Positions 33,001-39,921 of a DNA stretch of 64,000 nt are shown here, one piece after another. The notes below the pieces were generated by a model. It was not told the DNA's origin. It searched no databases and was given only the letters and a program-made list of their open reading frames with translations. The position numbers and the translations under genes are program-made. The stretch covers positions 1 through 64,000 of the forward strand of contig UQLX01000006.1 of assembly GCA_900541985.1 (NCBI GenBank), read 5' to 3'. The first letter of the stretch is position 1; each line of letters begins with the position of its first letter. This stretch comes from an uncultured Blautia sp. GTDB lineage: Bacteria > Bacillota > Clostridia > Lachnospirales > Lachnospiraceae.

Positions 33001-34630
33001 CCATTCTACTCCCGGGGTAAGTCTGATCTCTCCGCCGCCGCATCATGACATTTATTCGATTGAGGATCTGGCTCAGCTGATCTATGATCTGAAAAATGCA
33101 AATAAATTTGCAGATATTTCGGTAAAGCTTGTATCAGAGGCCGGAGTAGGAACCGTAGCCGCCGGAGTGGCCAAGGCAGGAGCCCAGACCATTCTGATCT
33201 CCGGATATGACGGAGGAACAGGAGCTGCGCCCAGAAGCTCCATACACAATGCGGGACTTCCCTGGGAACTGGGACTTAGTGAGACCCACCAGACCCTTTT
33301 GAAAAACGGACTTCGCAGCCGGGTGCGTATTGAAACGGACGGAAAGCTTATGAGCGGACGTGATGTTGCCATTGCAGCACTTTTAGGCGCAGAGGAATTT
33401 GGATTTGCCACAGCGCCTCTGGTAACCATGGGCTGTGTGATGATGAGAGTCTGTAATCTGGATACCTGTCCTGTAGGTGTGGCCACACAGAATCCGGAGC
33501 TTCGGAAGCGTTTCCGGGGAAAACCGGAATATGTGGAAAATTTCATGAAATTTATTGCAGAAGAGCTGCGGGAATATATGGCCAGACTGGGTGTACGCAC
33601 GGTTGATGAGATGGTAGGAAGAAGTGATCTTCTCAGGGCAGCAGAGAACGTTGACGAGCCTCACATTGGAAAAGTAGACCTTGGTGCCATCCTGGACAAC
33701 CCTTATGCAGGCAAAGCACAGAAAGTTACTTTTGATCCAAGGGCTGTTTATAATTTTGAACTGGAAAAAACGTTAGATGAAAAAATTCTTCTGAAAAAGT
33801 GTGCCCAGGCTGTCTCCGGCAGAACCAGGGTGGAATTAAATGTAGAAGTTACCAATACAGACCGTACATTTGGAACGATTCTGGGAGCAGAGATTACCCG
33901 ACAGATTCCTGCAGGGCTTCCGGAGGATTCGATCGTGATCAACTGTAAAGGAGCCGGTGGACAAAGCTTTGGAGCTTTTATTCCAAAAGGACTTACCCTT
34001 CGCCTTACCGGTGACAGCAATGACTATTTTGGCAAGGGACTGTCCGGAGGCAAGCTGATCGTGAAAATCCCGGAAAAGGCTGGGTATAAGGCAGAAGAAA
34101 ACATTATTGTGGGAAATGTGGCTCTTTACGGTGCTACAAGTGGAACCGCTTTTATCAACGGCGTGGCCGGAGAACGGTTTGCAGTGAGAAATTCCGGAGC
34201 CTGTGCTGTAGTAGAGGGCGTAGGCGAGCACGGCTGCGAATACATGACCGGAGGCCGGGTTGTGGTTCTTGGAAAGACAGGAAAAAACTTCGCCGCCGGT
34301 ATGAGCGGGGGCATCGCTTATGTTCTGGATGCAGAGAATATGCTTTACCGGAACATTAATAAAGCAATGATCTCTATTGAACAGGTGGAAAATAAATATG
34401 ACAGACAGGAGCTGAGAAATCTGATCGAGGCACATGTGGAGGCAACAGGGTCAGAGATTGGTAAAAAGATTCTGGATAATTTTGCATATTATCTTCCCCA
34501 TTTTAAAAAATTGATTCCGGATGAATATAAGAGGATGCTTACTTTAAGCGCCAAGCTTGAAGAAAAAGGCCTTACCGGTGAACAGGCACAAATGGAAGCT
34601 TTTTATGAAAGTATCGGAGTAAAACATTAA
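30080..34630 (+). CDS. gltB: Glutamate synthase large subunit (GltB)
   Basis: A 1516-residue glutamate synthase alpha subunit that converts 2-oxoglutarate plus glutamine into two glutamates. A 21-residue propeptide precedes the nucleophile Cys22 (HDN-CGIGAVVNIKG). Downstream lie the central domain, the FMN-binding synthase domain with the gating GEGGES segment, the 3Fe-4S cysteines in CVMMRVCNLDTCPVG, and the C-terminal beta-helix (GXXGXXXG repeats such as GDSNDYFGKGLSGG and GEHGCEYMTGG). ATG 30080 follows AGGAGGGTGAGG. It begins 21 bp after pyrG and is followed after 10 bp by gltD. Confidence 0.96.
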   Translation: MKEVRMEEQQGLYRREFEHDNCGIGAVVNIKGKKTHETVANALRIVEHLEHRAGKDSEGETGDGVGILLQISHKFFEKACKKEGFEIGGEREYGIAQLFFPQHEIRRAQAKKMFEIILEKEDLKLLGWRSVPVFPEVLGSKARECMPCIMQAFIQKPQDVEAGISFDRKLYIARREFEQSNDNTYVVSMSSRTIVYKGMFLVGQLRTFFADLQNRDYESAIAMVHSRFSTNTNPSWERAHPNRFIVHNGEINTIRGNADKMLAREENMESPYLKGELHKVLPVVNRNGSDSAMLDNTLEFLVMSGMDLPLAVMITIPEPWAYNDTISQEKRDFYQYYATMMEPWDGPASILFSDGDVMGAVLDRNGLRPSRYYITSDGYMILSSEVGVLSVPEENIVLKERLHPGKILLVDTVQGKVIDDDELKEKYAKAQPYGEWLNSNLVRLKDIKIPNVRVEEYTEEQRARLQKAFGYTYEQYRTSIRNMALNGTESIGAMGTDIPLAVLSREHRPLFDYFKQLFAQVTNPPIDAIREEIVTSTSVYAGKDGNLLVQQPENCRVLKILHPILTNTDMLKIKNLKQDGLRSAVVSTLYYKSTRLERAIDRLFVEVDKVFREGANILVLSDRGVDENHMAIPSLLAVSAVHQHLVKTKKSTSLAIIVESGEPREVHHFAALLGYGASAVNPYLAQETIRELIDNHMLDKDYYAAVEDYNHAVLSGIVKIASKMGISTIQSYQGSQIFEAVGISKEVIDKYFTGTVSRVGGITLADIEENVEKLHSEAFDPLGLNTDLTLDSVGAHKMRSQGEEHRYNPRTIHLLQQSAKCGSYEMFKEYTKLVDEENHGSLRGLMDFVYAENPVPLDEVESVEEIVKRFKTGAMSYGSISQEAHETLAIAMNHLHGKSNTGEGGESEERIASSGSENDRCSAIKQVASGRFGVTSRYLVSAKEIQIKMAQGAKPGEGGHLPAKKVYPWVAKTRHSTPGVSLISPPPHHDIYSIEDLAQLIYDLKNANKFADISVKLVSEAGVGTVAAGVAKAGAQTILISGYDGGTGAAPRSSIHNAGLPWELGLSETHQTLLKNGLRSRVRIETDGKLMSGRDVAIAALLGAEEFGFATAPLVTMGCVMMRVCNLDTCPVGVATQNPELRKRFRGKPEYVENFMKFIAEELREYMARLGVRTVDEMVGRSDLLRAAENVDEPHIGKVDLGAILDNPYAGKAQKVTFDPRAVYNFELEKTLDEKILLKKCAQAVSGRTRVELNVEVTNTDRTFGTILGAEITRQIPAGLPEDSIVINCKGAGGQSFGAFIPKGLTLRLTGDSNDYFGKGLSGGKLIVKIPEKAGYKAEENIIVGNVALYGATSGTAFINGVAGERFAVRNSGACAVVEGVGEHGCEYMTGGRVVVLGKTGKNFAAGMSGGIAYVLDAENMLYRNINKAMISIEQVENKYDRQELRNLIEAHVEATGSEIGKKILDNFAYYLPHFKKLIPDEYKRMLTLSAKLEEKGLTGEQAQMEAFYESIGVKH

Positions 34631-34640
34631 GGAGGAAGCT

Positions 34641-36125
34641 ATGGGAAAACCAACAGGATTTTTGGAATATAAAAGAGAAAATGCAAAGGTACTGGCTCCT
34701 AAGGTGAGAATTGCGGACTTTCATGAATTTCGTTTACCTTTAAGCCGCGAAAAACAAAGACTTCAGGGAGCGCGCTGTATGGCCTGCGGCGTTCCTTTCT
34801 GCCAGTCCGGAACAATGATTGCAGGAATGACCTCCGGATGTCCTCTGCACAATCTGGTGCCTGAGACGAACGATCTGGTATATACAGGAAACTGGAAACA
34901 GGCTTATTTAAGGCTGTGCAAAACACACAGCTTTCCGGAATTTACTTCCAGAGTATGTCCTGCTCTCTGCGAGGCGGCCTGTACCTGCAATCTGGACGGG
35001 GAGCCGGTGGCAACCAAAGAAAATGAAAGGGCCATTATTGAAACTGCCTTTGCAGAAGGCTGGGTGAAGCCCCAGAAGCCAAATGTGCGTACCGGAAAAA
35101 CAGTTGCTGTCATAGGAAGCGGACCCGCCGGCCTTGCAGCGGCTCAGGAACTGAACCGGAGAGGGCATACGGTGACAGTTTATGAAAGAAGCGACCGTCC
35201 CGGAGGACTGCTGCGGTATGGGATTCCGAATATGAAACTGGAAAAATCAGTAGTAGACCGTCGGATCCGGCTGATGGAAGAAGAAGGTGTGGAATTTAAA
35301 GTAAAGACAGATGTGGGAAAAGATATCAAAGCGGAGGAGCTTTTGAAAATATATGACAGAGTGCTTCTTACCTGCGGCGCTTCGGCTCCCAGAGACATCA
35401 AGGTACCGGGAAGAGACGCAAAGGGGATATGGTTTGCCGTAGACTTTCTTGGAACAGTAACCAGCTCTCTTCTGGACAGTGATTTTGCTAAGGTACCATA
35501 TGAGCTTGCCAGAGGAAAAAATGTGCTTGTGATCGGCGGAGGCGATACCGGAAATGACTGTGTGGGTACTGTGATCCGGCTGGGCGCAAAGTCTGTAAAA
35601 CAGCTGGAAATGATGCCTGAGCCATCGGTCGAACGAGCTGAGGATAACCCATGGCCACAGTGGCCGAGAGTCCTGAAAACCGATTACGGTCAGGAAGAGG
35701 CTATTGCTGTTTTTGGCAAGGATCCAAGAGTATATCAGACAACCGTTACAGAATTTATTGCCGACAAAAAAGGAAATATTTGTAAGGCAAAGACCGTTCG
35801 GCTGAAAAGCAAAAGAGACGAAAAAACAGGAAGGATGCTTATGGTTCCTGTAGAAGGAACAGAGGAAGTGATTCCAGCAGAGCTTGTCCTGATTGCGGCA
35901 GGATTTCTGGGAAGCCAGAAATATGTGACAGATGCTTTTCAGGTGGCGGTAAATGAGAGAACCAATGTAGACACTGCCTTGGATGGATATGCAACCAGTG
36001 TTCCCCGTGTGTTTGCAGCCGGAGATATGCGGAGAGGACAGTCTCTTGTTGTCTGGGCAATCCGGGAAGGAAGAGAGGCGGCCAGGGCAGTAGATGAATC
36101 TCTGATGGGGTATACGAACCTCTGA
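34641..36125 (+). CDS. gltD: Glutamate synthase small subunit (GltD)
   Basis: A 494-residue NAD(P)H-oxidising beta subunit that feeds electrons to GltB. The N-terminus carries cysteines for two 4Fe-4S clusters (RCMACGVPFCQSG, SGCPLHN, CPALCEAACTC). An FAD Rossmann motif follows (VIGSGPAGLAAAQELNRRGH), then a pyridine nucleotide motif (VLVIGGGDTGNDCVG) and a C-terminal VFAAGDMRRGQSLVVWAI FAD contact. Start ATG follows AAGGAGGAAG. It is the last gene of the pyrG-gltB-gltD unit; the next promoter is 40 bp downstream. Confidence 0.96.
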   Translation: MGKPTGFLEYKRENAKVLAPKVRIADFHEFRLPLSREKQRLQGARCMACGVPFCQSGTMIAGMTSGCPLHNLVPETNDLVYTGNWKQAYLRLCKTHSFPEFTSRVCPALCEAACTCNLDGEPVATKENERAIIETAFAEGWVKPQKPNVRTGKTVAVIGSGPAGLAAAQELNRRGHTVTVYERSDRPGGLLRYGIPNMKLEKSVVDRRIRLMEEEGVEFKVKTDVGKDIKAEELLKIYDRVLLTCGASAPRDIKVPGRDAKGIWFAVDFLGTVTSSLLDSDFAKVPYELARGKNVLVIGGGDTGNDCVGTVIRLGAKSVKQLEMMPEPSVERAEDNPWPQWPRVLKTDYGQEEAIAVFGKDPRVYQTTVTEFIADKKGNICKAKTVRLKSKRDEKTGRMLMVPVEGTEEVIPAELVLIAAGFLGSQKYVTDAFQVAVNERTNVDTALDGYATSVPRVFAAGDMRRGQSLVVWAIREGREAARAVDESLMGYTNL

Positions 36126-36165
36126 TTCTGTCGAAAACTTATCGGAGATCTTCTTTAGGAATTTG

Positions 36166-36194
36166 TTGACAAAGGCAAAGCACATTGCTATAAT
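36166..36194 (+). promoter_or_regulatory. Promoter of the glnA-ANTAR unit
   Basis: TTGACA (36166-36171) and TATAAT (36189-36194), perfect consensus with 17 bp spacing. Transcription should start near 36201, only about 2 nt before the leader hairpin. Confidence 0.85.
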
Positions 36195-36202
36195 ACCTGC
36201 AT

Positions 36203-36252
36203 GAACAAAGGCGTTCTTTCAATGGGGATACTGTTGAAAGTGCGCCTTTTTT
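36203..36252 (+). promoter_or_regulatory. ANTAR-type antiterminator/terminator leader of glnA
   Basis: GAAC (36203-36206), loop AAAGGC (36207-36212), GTTC (36213-36216). The competing terminator uses AAAGGCG (36207-36213) with CGCCTTT (36243-36249), extended by CTTTCAA (36216-36222) with TTGAAAG (36234-36240), and ends in a T-run. As the promoter is so close, there is no space for a second upstream hairpin. Confidence 0.75.
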
Positions 36253-36278
36253 AATTTAGTGATTAAGGAGAGAATGAC

Positions 36279-37574
36279 ATGGGGAATTATTCCAGAGAGG
36301 AAATATTACAGCTGGTTGAAGAAGAGGATGTGGAATTTATCCGCCTTCAGTTTACGGATATGTTTGGTGTTATTAAAAATATCGCAGTGACATCCAGGGA
36401 ACTTCCCCGGGCACTGGATAACAGATGCAGGGTAGACTGGACTCTGATAACAGGTGAATGTATGGAGGATGAGGCAGAAATGTTCCTTTATCCGGATCTT
36501 GATACCTTTGCAATCCTTCCCTGGAGGCCTCAGCAGGGAAAGGTGGCCAGATTTCTGTGCGATCTTTATCGTGCAGACGGCACACCTTATCAGAACAGTT
36601 CACGATATATTCTGAAGCAGAATCTGAAAAAGGCGAAGGAAGAGGGCTACACGTTTTATGCAGATCCGGAGTGTGAGTTCTTTTTGTTTCATACAGATGA
36701 TAATGGAATTCCGACCACTGTCAGTCATGAACAGGCAGGATATCTGGATGTGAGTCCTCTGGATCTGGGAGAAAATGCCAGAAGGGACATGGTTCTTACT
36801 CTGGAAGACATGGGAATGGAGGTGGAATCCTCCCATCATGAAAAAGCACCGGCACAGCATGAAATTGACTTCAGATATGGGGAGGCAGGCAGGATCGCCG
36901 ACTGTATCATGACTTTTAAAATGGCAGTTCGTACCGTTGCCAGACGTCATGGGCTTCATGCAACCTTTATGCCAAAGCCCAGATCAGAGGTCAATGGATC
37001 CGGAATGCATCTGAAATTTTCTCTTGTAAAGGAAGGGAAAAATATTTTTGAGTGTCAGGAGACTCCGGGTAAGATCAGTGATGCGGCATTTTATTTTGCA
37101 GGAGGTATTCTTGCACACAGCAGAGAGATGGCTCTTATTACGAATCCGCTGGTGAATTCCTATAAGCGCCTGGTACCCGGATATGGAGCGCCTACGGAGC
37201 TTACCTGGACAGAAGCGGATCAGAGATCCCTGATCCGGATTCCGCCATTCCGGGGGCAGGAGTCCCGGGTAGAACTGAGGAGCCCTGATGCTGCGGCAAA
37301 TCCTTATCTTGTGCTGGCGGTATGTCTGGCAGCAGGGATGGACGGGATCAGAAAACAGATGATCCCTCTGAGGGCAGGGGAAAAGGAACATCCGGACGGT
37401 CTTCCGGAGACTTTGAAAGAGGCAATTGATGCTTTTGAAAACAGTTCCTGGATCAGGGAAATCCTGGGAGAGGATTTCTGCAGAATTTATTTGGAGACTA
37501 AGAAAAAAGAATGGCTGAGATACACACGGCAGGTAACAGACTGGGAGGTTGAGGAATATCTGTATCGTCTGTAA
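36279..37574 (+). CDS. glnA: Glutamine synthetase family protein (GSI-like) with altered active site
   Basis: A 431-residue protein of the GSI-alpha fold. Many catalytic segments are intact: DPECEFFLF, SSHHEKAPAQHEID, PRSEVNGSGMH, NSYKRLVPGY and ELRSPDAAANPY. Two are not. The flap motif PGYEAP, whose Glu closes the ammonium site (Glu327 in enteric GS), reads PGYGAP (Gly303), followed by the unusual TELTWTEADQ. The loop normally reading FDGSSI is VDWTLI (residues 52-57), keeping only the Asp. It may therefore have weak or no synthetase activity and act as a glutamine or ATP sensor (inference). The gene heads a unit with the ANTAR protein 47 bp downstream and is itself behind an AAAGGC leader. 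Confidence 0.85.
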   Translation: MGNYSREEILQLVEEEDVEFIRLQFTDMFGVIKNIAVTSRELPRALDNRCRVDWTLITGECMEDEAEMFLYPDLDTFAILPWRPQQGKVARFLCDLYRADGTPYQNSSRYILKQNLKKAKEEGYTFYADPECEFFLFHTDDNGIPTTVSHEQAGYLDVSPLDLGENARRDMVLTLEDMGMEVESSHHEKAPAQHEIDFRYGEAGRIADCIMTFKMAVRTVARRHGLHATFMPKPRSEVNGSGMHLKFSLVKEGKNIFECQETPGKISDAAFYFAGGILAHSREMALITNPLVNSYKRLVPGYGAPTELTWTEADQRSLIRIPPFRGQESRVELRSPDAAANPYLVLAVCLAAGMDGIRKQMIPLRAGEKEHPDGLPETLKEAIDAFENSSWIREILGEDFCRIYLETKKKEWLRYTRQVTDWEVEEYLYRL

Positions 37575-37621
37575 CAGGCAAAAAAGGAACGATGGTTTCG
37601 GAAGGATGAGGAGAGGAACAT

Positions 37622-38170
37622 ATGGACAGCATTGTGATCGCATTACCGAAAATTGAAGATGCAAAAAAGCTGCGTTCAGTTCTGGAGCGGCATGGGTTTT
37701 CGGTGGCGGCCGTCAGCTGTTCCGGTTCGGGTGTTCTCTCGCATTTATCAGAGCTGGGAAGCGGTGTATTGATATGTGGACGCCGTCTTTCCGATATGGG
37801 ATATCTGGAGATTAAGGAATGTATGCCGGCAGGATTTGAAATGCTCCTGCTGGCATCTCAGGGAATCCTATGTCAGGTGCCGGATTCTGTCCTCTGTGTG
37901 GAAATGCCTGTAAAGGCTTCTGATCTGATTAACACTGTTCATATGATGCTGACCCAGCGGGAGCGGCGCAGGAGAAAGCAAAACAAAAAAACCAAGAGCA
38001 GAAGCTGGAAAGACCAGAATTATATTTCTAACGCAAAACTTGTACTCATGCAGAGAAATCATCTCAGTGAGGAGGATGCATACCGCTATATCCAGAAATG
38101 CAGTATGGATTCAGGCACGAATATGGTAGAAACGGCCCAGATGATTCTGATGCTGTTTTTTGAGGAATAA
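37622..38170 (+). CDS. ANTAR-domain RNA-binding antiterminator with pseudo-receiver
   Basis: A 182-residue protein. Residues about 1-110 have a CheY-like fold but lack the phosphorylation pocket: the acidic pair after strand 1 is absent (SIVIALPK) and the acceptor position reads LICGRRLSDMG with Gly instead of Asp; only the conserved Lys (MPVKA) remains. A basic linker (RERRRRKQNKK) follows. Residues about 130-180 form an ANTAR domain (ISNAKLVLMQ, HLSEEDAYRYIQKCSMD, then MVETAQMIL). ANTAR proteins bind six-base-loop hairpins in nascent RNA and prevent termination, as NasR, AmiR and EutV do. AGGAGAGG precedes the ATG. It is the likely reader of the four AAAGGC leaders nearby. Confidence 0.9.
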   Translation: MDSIVIALPKIEDAKKLRSVLERHGFSVAAVSCSGSGVLSHLSELGSGVLICGRRLSDMGYLEIKECMPAGFEMLLLASQGILCQVPDSVLCVEMPVKASDLINTVHMMLTQRERRRRKQNKKTKSRSWKDQNYISNAKLVLMQRNHLSEEDAYRYIQKCSMDSGTNMVETAQMILMLFFEE

Positions 38171-38223
38171 CGAGGAGTAACATGAAAAAATAATAAGCCA
38201 CAGGTATAATGGAGGATGAGGAT

Positions 38224-39555
38224 ATGGAATTTATGGACGGAAAATGGAAAAAAAGCAGTACTGACTGGGAACAGCTTCTGAGTGATTCCCTGCTGAATCA
38301 GGAAGTGGTGGCTGAAGGAGCCGTTCACAGCATCCGAAATATGGGCGATGTGGCTTTTATCATACTGAGAAAAAGAGAGGGACTGTTTCAGACCGTTCTG
38401 GAAAGGGACATCCCGGAGTGCTCGGTTCATCAGTTGAAAGAAGCGATGACTGTACGGGTGAGAGGAATTCTGAAAAACGAAGCGCGGGCTCCTCATGGAC
38501 GTGAGCTGAGGATCACAGATGTGGAGATATTGTCTGCGCCGGCAGAACCCCTGCCCCTTGCTGTAGATAAATGGAAACTGAATACCTCGCTTGAGGCAAA
38601 GCTGAATAAGCGTCCGATTGCTTTGCGAAATATCCGGGAACGATCCAAATTCAGAATTCAGGAGGCTCTGGTGAGAGCATTCCGCGATTATCTTTATGAA
38701 AATGGTTTTACAGAGATCCATACGCCGAAACTGGGAGCCAGAGGAGCAGAAGGTGGTGCAAATGTTTTTAAATTAAGCTATTTTCATAAGCCGGCTGTTC
38801 TGGCACAGAGTCCGCAGTTTTATAAACAGATGATGGTAGGTGTATTTGACCGAGTGTTTGAAACGGGCCCTGTATTCCGGGCAGAAAAGCACAATACCAA
38901 ACGCCATCTAAATGAATATACCAGCCTGGATCTGGAGATGGGATACATAGACAGCTTTCAGGAGATCATGTCCATGGAAACCGGTTATCTTCAATATGCC
39001 ATGGCGCTTTTAAAAAACAATTATGAAAAAGAACTCTCCTTATTAAATATAGAGCTTCCGAATACAGAGAGAATCCCGGAAGTACGGTTTGAGAAAGCAA
39101 AGGAACTGGTTTCAGAAAAACATAACAGACCTGTTCGCAATCCTTATGATCTGGAACCGGAAGAGGAAGCTCTGATCGGAAGATACTTTAAGGAAGAATA
39201 TGGTTCGGATTTTGTATTTGTCACTCATTATCCATCAAAAAAGAGACCGTTTTATGCAATGGATGATCCGGCAGATCCACGTTTTACTCTGAGCTTTGAC
39301 CTTTTGTTCCGTGGTCTTGAGGTGACAACAGGAGGACAGCGTATCCATGATTACCGGCAGCTGATCGCAAAGATTTCAGACAGAGGCATGGAAAAAGAAG
39401 GCATGGAGCAGTACCTGGATGCCTTTAAGCATGGAATGCCGCCTCATGGTGGACTGGGTATTGGTCTGGAAAGGCTTACGATGCAGCTTCTGGGTGAGGA
39501 AAATGTCAGGGAGGTCTGCCTTTTTCCAAGAGATATGAATCGTTTGGATCCCTGA
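38224..39555 (+). CDS. aspS: Archaeal-type aspartyl-tRNA synthetase (AspS2), probably non-discriminating
   Basis: A 443-residue class IIb aminoacyl-tRNA synthetase: an N-terminal OB fold (about residues 30-130), motif 1 ENGFTEIHTPKLG, motif 2 FRAEKHNTKRHLNEYTSLDLEMG and motif 3 GLGIGLERLTMQLLG, ending FPRDMNRLDP. It is short and lacks the bacterial GAD insertion domain. Such archaeal-type enzymes in bacteria usually charge both tRNA-Asp and tRNA-Asn; the GatCAB genes directly downstream would then convert Asp-tRNA-Asn to Asn-tRNA-Asn using glutamine. ATG 38224 has GGAGGATG upstream; ATG 38209 overlaps that site and is less likely. Confidence 0.9.
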   Translation: MEFMDGKWKKSSTDWEQLLSDSLLNQEVVAEGAVHSIRNMGDVAFIILRKREGLFQTVLERDIPECSVHQLKEAMTVRVRGILKNEARAPHGRELRITDVEILSAPAEPLPLAVDKWKLNTSLEAKLNKRPIALRNIRERSKFRIQEALVRAFRDYLYENGFTEIHTPKLGARGAEGGANVFKLSYFHKPAVLAQSPQFYKQMMVGVFDRVFETGPVFRAEKHNTKRHLNEYTSLDLEMGYIDSFQEIMSMETGYLQYAMALLKNNYEKELSLLNIELPNTERIPEVRFEKAKELVSEKHNRPVRNPYDLEPEEEALIGRYFKEEYGSDFVFVTHYPSKKRPFYAMDDPADPRFTLSFDLLFRGLEVTTGGQRIHDYRQLIAKISDRGMEKEGMEQYLDAFKHGMPPHGGLGIGLERLTMQLLGEENVREVCLFPRDMNRLDP

Positions 39556-39615
39556 TCCGGATACGGGAAAAAAGCTTTGAGTCAACAGAGAATCAGAGAG
39601 AAAAGAGGAATATCC

Positions 39616-39909
39616 ATGGCAAAGATCATAGATGATGAAACAATGGAAAATGTCTGCCTCCTTGCAAAGCTTTCTCTGGAAGGAGAAGAACGGGAGACTG
39701 CACGGGCGGAAATGCAGAAAATGCTTACCTATGTAGAAAAGCTGGATCAGCTGGATACAGAGGGGACAGAACCTTTGTCCCATATTTTTGGCAGTGAGAA
39801 TGTGTTCCGTGAGGATGAGATCGTAAACGGAAACCAGAAAGATGCCATGCTGTTTCATGCACCGAGGACAAAAGACGGACAATATCATGTGCCGAAGACA
39901 ATAGGATAG
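39616..39909 (+). CDS. gatC: Aspartyl/glutamyl-tRNA amidotransferase subunit C (GatC)
   Basis: A 97-residue GatC. The family pattern is clear: DETMENVCLLAKLSLEGEE near the N-terminus, MLTYVEKLDQLDTEGTEPLSH in the middle and a VFREDEI motif. GatC tethers GatA to GatB. ATG 39616 with AGAGGAA upstream is chosen over the ATG at 39577, which would add 13 unrelated residues. It starts 60 bp after aspS and 12 bp before gatA. Confidence 0.93.
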   Translation: MAKIIDDETMENVCLLAKLSLEGEERETARAEMQKMLTYVEKLDQLDTEGTEPLSHIFGSENVFREDEIVNGNQKDAMLFHAPRTKDGQYHVPKTIG

Positions 39910-39921
39910 GAAGTGACGTAA

